Shown: positions 7,704-16,263, numbered from the stretch's first letter. The stretch: DNA of 60,097 nucleotides from Candidatus Poribacteria bacterium WGA-3G (GCA_000406005.1 ASZN01000032.1:1-60097), one strand, 5' to 3'. The notes: a model not told the origin generated them from the sequence alone. Made by a program: numbers and translations.

Positions 7704-8582
7704 ATGGATCACTATACGAAGTTGATTTTAGGACTTGATTTGCATCATATTGCAAATTCGTTGATGAGTATTATGTGTGTGCTTATGTGTATAACAAGTT
7801 GTGGGAAGACACAGCGTGTCTCATCCCAATCCCATACGGAAAAAGTAGAATGGGGCTACGAAACAGAAAACGGACCGAATGTTTGGGCGCAGCTCAGTCC
7901 GGAATACTTTTTGTGTGCTGAGGGGAGACACCAATCGCCAATTGATCTTGTGAACCCCACGCCAGCAAAACTGCCGCCTATTCCGTACGAGTACCATCCA
8001 ACAAGTATGAACATCCGCAACACTGGTCATACAATTGAAGTTGCCTGCCCAGAAGGGAACTGGATTGAGGTTGATGGCACGCGGTACGAGCTGCTACAAT
8101 TCCATTTCCACGCGCCGAGCGAACATACGGTGGCAGGTAAACCCTTTGATATGGAGGCTCACTTCGTTCACAAAAGTGAGGATGGCACGTTGGCAGTCGT
8201 CGGATTGCTAATTGAGAGCGGTCGTCACAAGGACGCATTTGACCCTATCTGGTCCCATCTACCCACAGTCCCAGGTGAAACGCAACGTATTGAGAATGTC
8301 ACTAAGGACGGCAGCTTGATCGTCGATCCTCGTTTGATGTTCTCACCAAATGATCAGGTAGAGGATGTGGCTCCGTCGCGCTTCGGGGACTACTATCGTT
8401 ACGATGGCTCGTTGACGACCCCGCCTTGTTCAGAAGGTGTCAAATGGATCGTGCTGACAACCCCGATTGAGATGTCTGAAGCACAAATCGCAGCATTCAA
8501 AGCGATCTTCAACGGCAACAACCGTCCGGTGCAACCTCTGAATGGACGCAAATTATTCATGGATACGAACGAGGACGGATAG
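7704..8582 (+). CDS. Alpha-class carbonic anhydrase, probable lipoprotein
   Basis: About 292 residues. The N-terminus looks like a lipoprotein signal with lipobox ITSC (Cys33), so the enzyme would sit at the periplasmic face of a membrane. The catalytic domain shows the family signature: WGYETENGP, RHQSPIDL, zinc ligands in QFHFHAPSEH (His134, His136) and EAHFVH (His153), and the LTTPPCSEGVKW loop with the gate Thr. The reaction is reversible hydration of CO2 to bicarbonate, with roles in pH balance or carbon supply. Internal Met codons at 21 and 24 could also start it, but a GAGG lies 12 bases before the first ATG. Length and motifs indicate a complete, active enzyme. Confidence 0.93.
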   Translation: MDHYTKLILGLDLHHIANSLMSIMCVLMCITSCGKTQRVSSQSHTEKVEWGYETENGPNVWAQLSPEYFLCAEGRHQSPIDLVNPTPAKLPPIPYEYHPTSMNIRNTGHTIEVACPEGNWIEVDGTRYELLQFHFHAPSEHTVAGKPFDMEAHFVHKSEDGTLAVVGLLIESGRHKDAFDPIWSHLPTVPGETQRIENVTKDGSLIVDPRLMFSPNDQVEDVAPSRFGDYYRYDGSLTTPPCSEGVKWIVLTTPIEMSEAQIAAFKAIFNGNNRPVQPLNGRKLFMDTNEDG

Positions 8583-8641
8583 AATTTACCGAAACTGAAC
8601 ACCTTAGTGATAACAGTCTCGCTATCTTATGGAGGACAACG

Positions 8642-9061
8642 ATGGACTTATATCACGGAAGCAAGAAACTGTTTTCCAAATTGAAAAAACGGAAAGCACA
8701 CGCGCCACCAGGGAGACCACCTGAAGAAGCGTTGGACGCGATCTATCTCACGCCCGACTTTCTCTTCGCACTGCTTTCCGCAGCACGTCCGCCCGGCACT
8801 ATTAAAATGGGAATGAACCAAATCGATAATTTAGATACAGCAGAACGAGTCGTCTACTTTGAAAATCCCGACCAGTTTGACCCAGACGAGACAATTTATA
8901 TCTATTGTGTAGACCCCACAAAAATACCAGAGGACAAGAAAATTTATATTGATCTACTACAGACTGCCGTAACCGAAGATGAAATAATACCTGACAAGAT
9001 TGAAACTCATAAGGCAGGCGACCTGTTGAAATACTATCACCTTGTCGATGAATGGGATTGA
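8642..9061 (+). CDS. Small ADP-ribosyltransferase-like hypothetical protein
   Basis: About 139 residues after an excellent GGAGG-6-ATG. It opens LYHGSKKLFSKLKKR, then DAIYLTPDFLFALLSAARPP. A leading (L/I)YHG(S/T) strand followed by a (Y/F)xTPD motif is typical of the ART fold (ADP-ribosyltransferases, RNA 2'-phosphotransferases and related predicted enzymes). The third motif (Q/E-x-E) is not obvious, so activity is uncertain. Neighbours are unrelated metabolic genes, so a toxin role has no support from context. Treat the fold as inference. Confidence 0.6.
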   Translation: MDLYHGSKKLFSKLKKRKAHAPPGRPPEEALDAIYLTPDFLFALLSAARPPGTIKMGMNQIDNLDTAERVVYFENPDQFDPDETIYIYCVDPTKIPEDKKIYIDLLQTAVTEDEIIPDKIETHKAGDLLKYYHLVDEWD

Positions 9062-9093
9062 TGTAAGAAGAATTATCAAAAGGAGGGAACATA

Positions 9094-10074
9094 ATGTTTA
9101 TTGCCACGAACAATGCCATCTATGCCGTTGAAGATAACGGAAACAGCGAACCTACCCAAATCTATAACGGTACAGGCCATCAAGATCACGGCGGAAACGG
9201 AAGCCACGACGCGATGGTTTCACTGTCAAACGGTCAAGCCGTGCTGTCTACCTTGTCGGATGGCACGCTACTGGTGCTATCAGGAGATAACGAGAAACGA
9301 ATTCCAACAGGTATAGAGGATCCAATCGCTTCGCTGCTCGTCGTGCGCGAAGACCCGTTGACACTGCTCATCGGGACAGATGAAGGTGCTTACGTCTATC
9401 GTCTCGTTGGTGAAGAAGGTCCCGCAGAACGGGTCGTCTCGTTTGACGAATTAGAGTGTCGGAAAGATTGGTACACACCGTGGGGCGGTCCCCCAGCCGT
9501 GCGGACGCTTGCCAAAACCCAAGACGGCTTTTGTTACGCTGATATCCACGTCGGAAGTATCATGCGTTCCCACGATGAAGGAATTTCCTGGGAACCCGTC
9601 ACGCCGGAACTCCATAAAGATGTCCATCAGGTCACTACGTGTCCTGCAGACGATAATCGAGTTTATGCAAACACGCAAAACGGTGTTTATGTCAGTGCCG
9701 ACCGTGGGCACGCCTGGGAGAATCGGATTGAAGGTCTACCACGTCGCTACGGCACCGGTATCGCCGTACATCCAACAGACCCAGACTTAATGATCGCCAC
9801 AGTCCAAAACGGACCGAGAGGCGGCGGTGCTTGGCTCTGTCGTTCAGAGAATGGCGGCACGACATGGACGGAACTCAACGATCAACTCACAGAACCTACT
9901 GATCGGATTCGGACAGGTTACATAGCGTTTACATCCGATGGAACGGCGTGGGCAGTTATCGGAAAAACGCTTTACATCGGAGAAGATCGAGCCACAGATT
10001 GGAGCCCGTTCTGGACACCCCCCGAACGCCAGGCATCGTCCAATGAATATCCGATCCAATCTCTCGCTGTTTAA
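9094..10074 (+). CDS. Beta-propeller protein with Asp-box (BNR-type) repeats
   Basis: About 326 residues with a strong GGAGGG before the ATG and no signal peptide. Repeated blades of about 45-50 residues are visible, several with Asp-box-like turns (SHDEGISWEPV, SADRGHAWENR, SENGGTTWTEL), the pattern of sialidase/BNR and photosystem-II-stability (Ycf48)-type propellers. No sialidase catalytic arginine triad is recognised. Such cytoplasmic propellers are often annotated 'exo-alpha-sialidase' without evidence; binding or scaffolding is as likely. Confidence 0.75.
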   Translation: MFIATNNAIYAVEDNGNSEPTQIYNGTGHQDHGGNGSHDAMVSLSNGQAVLSTLSDGTLLVLSGDNEKRIPTGIEDPIASLLVVREDPLTLLIGTDEGAYVYRLVGEEGPAERVVSFDELECRKDWYTPWGGPPAVRTLAKTQDGFCYADIHVGSIMRSHDEGISWEPVTPELHKDVHQVTTCPADDNRVYANTQNGVYVSADRGHAWENRIEGLPRRYGTGIAVHPTDPDLMIATVQNGPRGGGAWLCRSENGGTTWTELNDQLTEPTDRIRTGYIAFTSDGTAWAVIGKTLYIGEDRATDWSPFWTPPERQASSNEYPIQSLAV

Positions 10075-10112
10075 CCCTATCGTTTGAGGTGGTATTGAAA
10101 GGTTAGTAAGTT

Positions 10113-10478
10113 ATGAATGTGTTAGGTATAGACTTCACGTTTTTTGCGGTGAGCGATATGCAGAAATCGCTCACCTTTTATCGTGACTTGCTTGGAATTC
10201 CACTCGCATGTTTGGTGCATGAAGGTACATGGGCAGAATTTGAGATAAACCCCGGCACCCTGGTATTAGGACAAGGTTATGATTTCACACCTCCCGGCGG
10301 CGGGGCGGTTGCACTTGCGGTCGCTGACGCAAAGGCTGCCGTAGAAAAATTAGAACAAGCCGGAATTCATATACAGTCGCCTCTCGGTGAATCCGTTGTA
10401 TGTTTCTGGGCGATTATCGAAGACCCCGACGGCAATTGTATCGTCATACATCAACGCAAGGATAAAACAGTCGGCTAA
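10113..10478 (+). CDS. VOC-family (glyoxalase/bleomycin-resistance fold) protein
   Basis: About 121 residues, the size of one VOC subunit. Two beta-alpha-beta-beta-beta modules are visible: FTFFAVSDMQKSLTFYRDLLGIPL opens the first, and VAVADAKAAVEKLEQAGIH with EDPDGNCIVIHQ the second. EDPDGN is the usual metal-side turn. These proteins form dimers and act as lyases, dioxygenases, isomerases or drug binders, and the reaction cannot be told here. It is followed after 12 bp by the Nudix gene, so the two are very probably one operon. Confidence 0.85.
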   Translation: MNVLGIDFTFFAVSDMQKSLTFYRDLLGIPLACLVHEGTWAEFEINPGTLVLGQGYDFTPPGGGAVALAVADAKAAVEKLEQAGIHIQSPLGESVVCFWAIIEDPDGNCIVIHQRKDKTVG

Positions 10479-10490
10479 GGAGAACACACA

Positions 10491-10967
10491 TTGATTCAAA
10501 AGATTGAAGAACAAGACGGACACATGTTTCTCCATTTCGGTGAGCCACCGGAGAATGTAGGGCAAATTGAGTTCGTCAACTGCGTCGCGCATCAACAAGA
10601 CCAGATACTCTTCTGCAAATGGCGAGATAATAACTTCTGGGTGATACCGGGAGGACGCGTCGATCCAGGCGAAACGGCAGAAGAAACCGCGCACCGTGAA
10701 CTCTTAGAAGAAACAGGCGCGACGCTGAAAAATCTCCAAGTGCTGTGCTACATCCACTGCTTTATGTACAATCTCGAATATTGGGGCATCGCTTATTTAA
10801 GCGAAATCGAAACTTTAGGCACGCCGTCCGACCTCAATGAAGTCAGTGAAGCGAAACTGTTCTCCGACTTTCCTGAAAACCGGTCTAAACAAGGACCGTT
10901 TGCAAACGAAAACAGAGCATTATACCAAGAAGCAATACGTAGGCTATCAGGTTTTAAGAAATTTTGA
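10491..10967 (+). CDS. Nudix hydrolase
   Basis: About 158 residues. The start is a TTG at 10491 with AAGGAG eight bases upstream; no ATG fits better. The Nudix box is complete (GGRVDPGETAEE then RELLEETGA, about residues 54-77), providing the Mg-binding Glu residues for cleaving nucleoside diphosphates linked to another group. Substrate is not predictable; the flanking sequence (HQQDQILFCKWRDNNFWVIPGG) resembles ADP-sugar or nucleotide-sanitising members. It sits directly behind the VOC gene. The next promoter of the iron module starts only 19 bp after its stop. Confidence 0.9.
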   Translation: MIQKIEEQDGHMFLHFGEPPENVGQIEFVNCVAHQQDQILFCKWRDNNFWVIPGGRVDPGETAEETAHRELLEETGATLKNLQVLCYIHCFMYNLEYWGIAYLSEIETLGTPSDLNEVSEAKLFSDFPENRSKQGPFANENRALYQEAIRRLSGFKKF

Positions 10968-10985
10968 TATTTTTTGCATATTTTT

Positions 10986-11014
10986 TTGACATTTACGACA
11001 ATTATGGGTATAAT
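10986..11014 (+). promoter_or_regulatory. Consensus sigma70 promoter P1 of the iron module
   Basis: TTGACA (10986-10991), 17-nt spacer, TATAAT (11009-11014), both hexamers perfect. The -10 lies in a near-palindrome (GGGTATAATTAACCC, 11006-11020) that may be an operator. It resembles P2, 73 bp downstream, suggesting a duplicated promoter. Confidence 0.75.
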
Positions 11015-11058
11015 TAACCCAATTCGTGTGATTACCCGAAAATTTATCTCGCTTTTAT

Positions 11059-11087
11059 TTGACATTCGCAAGAACTATGGTTATAAT
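11059..11087 (+). promoter_or_regulatory. Consensus sigma70 promoter P2 of the iron module
   Basis: TTGACA (11059-11064), 17-nt spacer, TATAAT (11082-11087). A Fur-like box starts six bases after the -10 and would cover the transcription start. Confidence 0.8.
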
Positions 11088-11092
11088 TAACT

Positions 11093-11111
11093 GATAATGA
11101 GATTCGTTATC
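11093..11111 (+). promoter_or_regulatory. fur box: Fur-box-like operator 1
   Basis: GATAATGAGATTCGTTATC matches the classical 19-bp Fur consensus (GATAATGATAATCATTATC) at 16 of 19 positions by direct comparison. Its place over the P2 start site is typical of iron-dependent repression. Confidence 0.75.
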
Positions 11112-11176
11112 AATTTTTTAAGGCGGAATCTCTGCCATAAACATTCAGGATTTCACATTACTAAACAATCTAATTT

Positions 11177-11195
11177 GATAATGAGTCTCAATATC
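11177..11195 (+). promoter_or_regulatory. fur box: Fur-box-like operator 2
   Basis: GATAATGAGTCTCAATATC matches the Fur consensus at 15 of 19 positions and forms the centre of a longer palindrome (TTGATA...TATCAA). It lies 21 bp before the porin ATG. It may block elongation or serve an unseen promoter. Confidence 0.65.
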
Positions 11196-11215
11196 AATTT
11201 TAAAACTTGTCTTTT

Positions 11216-12463
11216 ATGAAAAAACAACGGCTCCTCTTCACCCTTTTGGGACTGTTTATCTTACTAAGTGCTAACGCTATCGCGACACCGAATCCATTCT
11301 CGGTCTCCGGATACGGCGTGATTCACTACGCACACTTCGATTGGGAACTCGATCCTGACAGACGCGCCGCCATTGATGTGGAACGTCTCGTCATCGCACC
11401 GAAATACCGTATCAACGATACCATCCGACTCGAATCGGAACTCGAATTTGAACACGGTGGTACGGGTAGTACGATGGAATTCGATAAATTTGAAGAGTTC
11501 GGCGAATTCGAGACGGAAATCGAAAAAGGGGGAGAGGTGATTGTCGAAAAACTTGCCGCTGTCTTCTCCTTCAAGCCATCCCTGAATCTCCGAATTGGAC
11601 ATATCATTGTTCCAGTAGGACTTGTCGCAAAACGCCATCGCCCACAACATTACTTTACGACAATCCGTCCCGAAGCGGAGACACACCTCATCCCGACAAT
11701 CTGGCACGAAACCGGTGTTGAACTTTTCGGTTCACTCGGTCCCCTGAACTATCAAGCGCAAATCGTCAACGGATTGGATTCGACCGGTTTCAGTTCACGG
11801 CACTGGATCGTTCGCGGACACCAACTTCGGTTTGAGACAGCTAACGCGGAAGCACCCGCGTTCGTCGGACGACTCGATTACGCGTTTCATGAAAACGCAA
11901 CCGTCGGTATCTCCGGTTACTACGGCGACACCGCAGCGAACCGTCCGAAACCCGATGTCGATTTCGATGCATACGTCGGGATTGTCAGTCTTCACGGATT
12001 CTATGAGGTGAGTGCTCTGAAAGTCCGAGGATTGTTCCTCTGGGGATCACTTGAAAACGCTGATCGACTCTCCAGAGTCAACCGGACCCTCTCCAATAAT
12101 CTCAATGTGAAACGGACACCGATCGGCAGCTCAGCCTTAGGTTATTACATTGAGGCTGGCTACGATGTCCTATCATTTTTTAGACGACCCAATGACAAAG
12201 CGGAGCATCAAGACCAGAAGAGCATTCTTTCAAACACGGTTTTAGATGTCTTCGCGCGTTACGATTATTACGATACAATGGCGAGTGTTGAAGGTATTAT
12301 CTTCGACAATCCGCGGTGGGAAAGAACCACGTGGACTTTCGGGATTAACTACCACGTTCATCCAAAGGTGGTTTTCAAGAGCCATTACGCTCTCCGACGC
12401 TTAGCAACAAAGGATAAAAATAGAGAAAATACCTTCGCACTCGGCTTTGGTTTTCAATATTGA
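11216..12463 (+). CDS. Outer-membrane beta-barrel porin, probably iron-regulated
   Basis: About 415 residues from ATG 11216; a TTG three codons upstream (11207) is an alternative, and neither has a clear Shine-Dalgarno site. A signal peptide (LLFTLLGLFILLSANAIA) precedes a protein rich in alternating amphipathic strands. It ends in an aromatic-terminated strand (FALGFGFQY), as in BAM substrates. The opening FSVSGYGVIHYAHFDW and IRIGHIIVPVG-type strands resemble porin_O/P or OprP-like barrels. With two Fur-like boxes upstream and imelysin plus DUF1111 genes downstream, a role in iron acquisition across the outer membrane is likely but inferred. No TonB box or plug domain is seen, so this is not a TonB receptor. 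Confidence 0.75.
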   Translation: MKKQRLLFTLLGLFILLSANAIATPNPFSVSGYGVIHYAHFDWELDPDRRAAIDVERLVIAPKYRINDTIRLESELEFEHGGTGSTMEFDKFEEFGEFETEIEKGGEVIVEKLAAVFSFKPSLNLRIGHIIVPVGLVAKRHRPQHYFTTIRPEAETHLIPTIWHETGVELFGSLGPLNYQAQIVNGLDSTGFSSRHWIVRGHQLRFETANAEAPAFVGRLDYAFHENATVGISGYYGDTAANRPKPDVDFDAYVGIVSLHGFYEVSALKVRGLFLWGSLENADRLSRVNRTLSNNLNVKRTPIGSSALGYYIEAGYDVLSFFRRPNDKAEHQDQKSILSNTVLDVFARYDYYDTMASVEGIIFDNPRWERTTWTFGINYHVHPKVVFKSHYALRRLATKDKNRENTFALGFGFQY

Positions 12464-12486
12464 TAACAGTTGCCAGTCGTCAGTAC

Positions 12487-12622
12487 GATTTTTTTCTCCG
12501 AAAAAAATCTTTCAGTTTGCCTCGCAGTGAGAGTTACAAGCGGTTCTTGACAATCCCAACGCCTCTTTCTGAAAACTGGTAACTGGTAACTGGTAACTGA
12601 CAACTGACAACTGACAACTATT
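12487..12622 (+). repeat. Hairpin and AACTnnn heptamer tandem repeat between porin and imelysin genes
   Basis: A 10-bp AT-rich hairpin (12487-12496/12500-12509) is followed at 12574-12622 by seven head-to-tail heptamers: AACTGGT x3, AACTGAC x3, AACTATT x1. The array stops two bases before the ATGGAGG that holds the imelysin Shine-Dalgarno site. The same heptamer family occurs at 35108-35142 and 35238-35272. Confidence 0.85.
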
Positions 12623-12636
12623 CCATGGAGGTTTCT

Positions 12637-13761
12637 ATGAAACTCTATAAGATTTGGACACTTTTTGACGCAGCTTGCAAGTCAAAACTTGCTATAGGAA
12701 TGTGTTGTTTATTACTCGCATCCGCCTTTGTCGTCGGATGTGGCAGTGATGAAGACGATAAACAAGACGACGCACAGGTTGAAGCCTTTGACGCAACTAC
12801 GATGCTCAACGATTTCGCCAATACTGTCGTGTTAGCCACCTATATAGACCTTGATGACAAAGCAGGTGAACTGTTGGTAGCTGTCAGAACGTTGGCGGCA
12901 GATACCTCACAAGCGAATCTCGAAAAAGCACAGCAGGCTTGGAAGGCAACGAGAAAACCTTGGGAACAGAGCGAAGCGTTCCTGTTCGGTCCCGTTGACA
13001 CGCAAGGACTTGATCCGGCGTTAGATAGCTGGCCCGTTGATCACGTTAATCTACAGTCTGTTTTAGACGGCAACGATACATTAACAGTCGATTTTGTCAG
13101 CGGTTTAGAGGATACACAGAAAGGTTTCCACACCATTGAGTTCTTGCTGTTCCGCGATGGCAACCAACGCAAAGCATCGGATATAACGGATCGTGAATTG
13201 GAGTACCTCGTTTCGACGACAGAGAACCTTAAAGAGAGTACTTTTCAACTGCGGTTAGCATGGGCACCAGAAGGCGAAAATTTCAGTAACACCGTTGCGC
13301 AAGCTGGCACAGGTAGTGCTGTCTATCCGTCGCAGAGTGCCGCAGTGCAAGAGATGATAAACGGTATGATTGTCATCGCCGACGAAGTCGCAAACGGCAA
13401 AATATCTGACCCTTACAACGAATCGGACACAACCCTTGTTGAATCTCAATTTAGTTTCAACTCCATCTCAGATTTCCAAGACAATATCCGTGGGATTCAG
13501 AACGTCTACATGGGGAAATTCATGACGGATGGGCAAGGACTCAACGAATTTGTGAATAGTAAGGATGCAGATTTAGATATCCGCTTCCAGCAAGAGGTTC
13601 AGGCAGCCATTGATGCAATCGGCGCGATTCCGGATCCGTTCCGCGATTCGATTACTTCAAACCGGGGTGCTGTCCAAGCTGCGATTGACGCTGTCGGTAA
13701 GGTACAACAGACGCTCGAACAAGATATACTGCCACTCGTTCAATCAAGCGAGTTTAATTAA
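12637..13761 (+). CDS. Imelysin-family lipoprotein (iron-uptake associated)
   Basis: About 374 residues. The start chosen is ATG 12637, five bases after GGAGG; the ATG at 12625 contains that Shine-Dalgarno site. Lipobox VVGC gives an acylated Cys35. The imelysin/EfeO-like helical fold carries the diagnostic GxHxxE motif as GFHTIE (about residues 163-168) and a second conserved stretch SWPVDHVNL. Family members were first named insulin-cleaving peptidases, but most are iron-regulated periplasmic lipoproteins tied to iron uptake. Position behind a Fur-boxed porin and before a di-haem DUF1111 gene matches that well-known association. Complete length. Confidence 0.88.
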   Translation: MKLYKIWTLFDAACKSKLAIGMCCLLLASAFVVGCGSDEDDKQDDAQVEAFDATTMLNDFANTVVLATYIDLDDKAGELLVAVRTLAADTSQANLEKAQQAWKATRKPWEQSEAFLFGPVDTQGLDPALDSWPVDHVNLQSVLDGNDTLTVDFVSGLEDTQKGFHTIEFLLFRDGNQRKASDITDRELEYLVSTTENLKESTFQLRLAWAPEGENFSNTVAQAGTGSAVYPSQSAAVQEMINGMIVIADEVANGKISDPYNESDTTLVESQFSFNSISDFQDNIRGIQNVYMGKFMTDGQGLNEFVNSKDADLDIRFQQEVQAAIDAIGAIPDPFRDSITSNRGAVQAAIDAVGKVQQTLEQDILPLVQSSEFN

Positions 13762-13790
13762 AGAAGTAGGCACGCGCCGCCGTGCTGTAG

Positions 13791-13841
13791 ACACGAAAGG
13801 GCTATTTCGTGTTTGTAGGGAACAACACTTGTGTTGTTCCC
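13791..13841 (+). terminator. Tandem hairpins after the imelysin gene
   Basis: Two perfect hairpins: 13791-13798/13805-13812 (8 bp) and 13818-13828/13831-13841 (11 bp, 2-nt loop). Only a short T run follows, so termination is plausible but may be weak or Rho-assisted, or the hairpins may stabilise mRNA. Confidence 0.5.
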
Positions 13842-13856
13842 TTATCATGCATCTAT

Positions 13857-14130
13857 ATTCTTGTTGTGAATTCAATCATAGGTGTCAATTTAAGAAGAAA
13901 AACCGCCTCAGACCCAGGCCCGGTAGGTTCGGTTTCCAACCGAACCGGATTTACACGAAAACATTGAAGATTTCAAAAACCTCTTCAGTCGCGTAGCGAC
14001 GGAATGTTTATAGCAGCGTCCGTTAAAAAAGGAATCAGGTTTCCCCGTAGGGGCGGCATGTTATCCCTTTTGCTAAAACGCTACAGAAAATCCCTAAATT
14101 GACACTATGATTCTTGTTGTGAATTCAATC
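13857..14130 (+). mobile_element. MITE-like insertion with 21-bp direct repeats
   Basis: A perfect 21-bp direct repeat (13857-13877 and 14110-14130, beginning ATTCTTGTTGTG) flanks a 232-bp segment. That segment's ends are inverted repeats (ATAGGTGTCAATTTA at 13878-13892; TAAATTGACACTAT at 14095-14108, one base longer on the left). Inside are a GGTTCGGTT/AACCGAACC hairpin and two REP-like units, GTCGC-GTA-GCGAC followed by GGAATGTTTATAG, and CCCC-GTA-GGGG followed by CGGCATGTTA. No coding frame is credible. It separates the imelysin and DUF1111 genes. Confidence 0.7.
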
Positions 14131-14138
14131 GTAAACAG

Positions 14139-15539
14139 ATGAAACATTTTCACAATTTACTTTACTTAATCCTTTCAGTATCAATCCTGCTGACCGCCTG
14201 TGACTCCGAGTCACCCGTGGCTGTAGAATCAACACCGGTATTTTCGACGAGTGAACTGTCCGGTGGCGAGACGACTGTTTTTGACGCGTCAAGCCACGCC
14301 TTCTCAATCCCTGCTCCGAATCTTTCACCAGCAGCACTTGAAAAGCATCTAAAAGGTGATGTCGAATTTGAGGCTGTGTTTGTGACGGCACCAGCAGTCG
14401 TAAACCCGGGGTTGGGACCGATCTACAACAACGTCTCCTGCATCAACTGCCATTCCCGGGATGGTCGTGGACGACCACCGGGTGCCGACGAAGGACTCGT
14501 GTCTTTGCTTTTCAGATTGAGTCTCCCGAAGACAGAAGATGCAATGGACGGAAAGCCACCAATTCCAGTACCAGGCTTCGGGACACAACTTAACAACCGC
14601 GCTATTGTCGGAACACACCCCGAGGGCAAAGTTAAGATTGACTATACCGAACAGACGCTGATGACGGAAGATGGCACACGCGTGCATCTGCGCTATCCGA
14701 ACTACATAATCACCGAAACCTATCAACCCCTACCGGAGAAGGTTGAGGTATCACCCCGCGTTGCCCCGGCTGTCTTTGGACTCGGACTGTTGGAGGCGGT
14801 TCCTGAAAATGTCATCCTCGCTTATGCGGATGAATCCGATGCTAACGGAGACGGCATATCCGGTAAACCCAACTATGTGTGGGATGGGGTCCAACAGCGT
14901 TACAATCTCGGTCGTTTCGGGTGGAAAGCGAACCAACCGACACTTCTTCAACAGGTCGCAGCGGCGTATAATGACGATATGGGAATAACGACCTCACTGT
15001 TCAAAACAGAAAACGCCGCAGGACAACCGCAACTTACTGCCCACAGTGCAAAACCAGAAGTCAGCGACGAAATTTTGGATGTCGTGACGTTCTACGTCCA
15101 AACCTTGGCAGTGCCAGCGCGACGCAATGTGGAGGATCCACAGGTTAAACACGGGGAACAACTTTTTGCCGAAGCACAATGCACAAGTTGTCATTTACCG
15201 ACACTAAGAACCGGCATCCTGGCAGGTGTCCCTTCAGTCAGTAACCAGACAATCCACCCCTACACAGACCTATTGTTGCATGACATGGGACCCGAGTTAG
15301 CAGACAATCGTCCCGATTTTCACGCCAATGGTCGTGAATGGCGAACTCCGCCGTTGTGGGGCATCGGTTTGGTGCAAAGGGTTAACGGGCATACCAATTT
15401 CCTCCACGATGGTAGGGCGCGGAACCTCATGGAAGCAATCCTCTGGCACGGCGGAGAAGCGGAGGCATCTCGACAGGCAGTTGAGCAGATGTCAAAAGCC
15501 GAACGAGATGCACTCATCGCATTTTTGGAATCGCTGTAA
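14139..15539 (+). CDS. Di-haem oxidoreductase-family (DUF1111) lipoprotein
   Basis: About 466 residues. Lipobox LTAC at Cys21, then two c-type haem motifs, CINCH (101-105) and CTSCH (348-352), the pattern of the DUF1111/'thiol oxidoreductase' family related to MauG and di-haem peroxidases. Conserved segments include the NPGLGPIYN lead-in to the first haem, GxGLLEAVPE, RFGWKANQPTLLQQVAAA and a C-terminal WRTPPLWGIGL with LHDGRARNL. The family occurs with imelysins and porins in iron-starvation regulons and may change the redox state of iron at the envelope; that role is inferred. No Shine-Dalgarno site is visible because an inserted element ends nine bases before the ATG, so expression may now be altered. 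Confidence 0.85.
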   Translation: MKHFHNLLYLILSVSILLTACDSESPVAVESTPVFSTSELSGGETTVFDASSHAFSIPAPNLSPAALEKHLKGDVEFEAVFVTAPAVVNPGLGPIYNNVSCINCHSRDGRGRPPGADEGLVSLLFRLSLPKTEDAMDGKPPIPVPGFGTQLNNRAIVGTHPEGKVKIDYTEQTLMTEDGTRVHLRYPNYIITETYQPLPEKVEVSPRVAPAVFGLGLLEAVPENVILAYADESDANGDGISGKPNYVWDGVQQRYNLGRFGWKANQPTLLQQVAAAYNDDMGITTSLFKTENAAGQPQLTAHSAKPEVSDEILDVVTFYVQTLAVPARRNVEDPQVKHGEQLFAEAQCTSCHLPTLRTGILAGVPSVSNQTIHPYTDLLLHDMGPELADNRPDFHANGREWRTPPLWGIGLVQRVNGHTNFLHDGRARNLMEAILWHGGEAEASRQAVEQMSKAERDALIAFLESL

Positions 15540-15570
15540 AAGTGCGAATTTCATTTGCGGAAAAGGAAAC

Positions 15571-16200
15571 CTACCGCTTCTCAAGCACCATTTCTTCACC
15601 GGTAGGGATTACGAGCACAAGTGTATCCCCCTGTTTCGTACAAGCGGATTGCGCGAAAGGTCTGATGAAATCAGACCTGAAATCCTCGTCATAATCTTGT
15701 TCTGCTTCCACGATTGCCTTATCAAATGCTATCTGAAAAAAATCTTCAGGGTCAGGTGCTATGTGCATTTCCGATTCTTTTGTAAATAAGGAGAGCGTCA
15801 GACCGTCGAAAGCGTAAGTCCCCGACCATGTCCCAATCGTCTCAATAGTGGCAGGCGGTATATCTGGGAATTCGACTACAGTTTTTTCCTCAAGATTGCA
15901 AGTCCACGAATCATCAGTAGCAAAAACGTAGTTAAGTTGTTCTATCTTGATGTCTGCTTCACCGTCAACTGTAAGGGATTCAAGGTATTCTTCGGAAGTC
16001 ACGCCGAAGATTGAAACGACAGTCCAAGAACCGTGCAACTCTTCATTTGCCGCTGACGAAACAGACGATTCAACTGCTGATTCTTCATCTCTTTCTTTTC
16101 TTAATTCTTCAGGTGTCTTCAAATCTTCACCGCAGCCAACCACGCCTAAAAGCATCATACCAACAAGTAAGACTCGGATCACAAAATCTTTCGGGATCAT
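15571..16200 (-). CDS. Hypothetical lipoprotein
   Basis: About 209 residues from ATG 16200, seven bases after AAGGA; the ATG at 16230 is upstream of that site. Lipobox VVGC gives Cys23 at the membrane. An acidic, Ser-rich linker (about 25-55) leads to a beta-rich domain (HGSWTVVSIFG..., GTWSGTYAFDGLTLSLF) of lipocalin-like/DUF look with no recognised catalytic residues. It lies convergent with the DUF1111 gene, 31 bp apart. Confidence 0.7.
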   Translation of the reverse strand: MIPKDFVIRVLLVGMMLLGVVGCGEDLKTPEELRKERDEESAVESSVSSAANEELHGSWTVVSIFGVTSEEYLESLTVDGEADIKIEQLNYVFATDDSWTCNLEEKTVVEFPDIPPATIETIGTWSGTYAFDGLTLSLFTKESEMHIAPDPEDFFQIAFDKAIVEAEQDYDEDFRSDFIRPFAQSACTKQGDTLVLVIPTGEEMVLEKR

Positions 16201-16263
16201 TAATTTTTCCTTACAGGAGTAAACACACACTATGTGTCGTCACACTGGACAAAATCGGTGCTA

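Noticed and set aside
13610..13996. 128-codon plus-strand frame spanning the imelysin end
   Set aside because: It overlaps the imelysin gene in another frame, runs through hairpins and the inserted repeat element, and has no domain.
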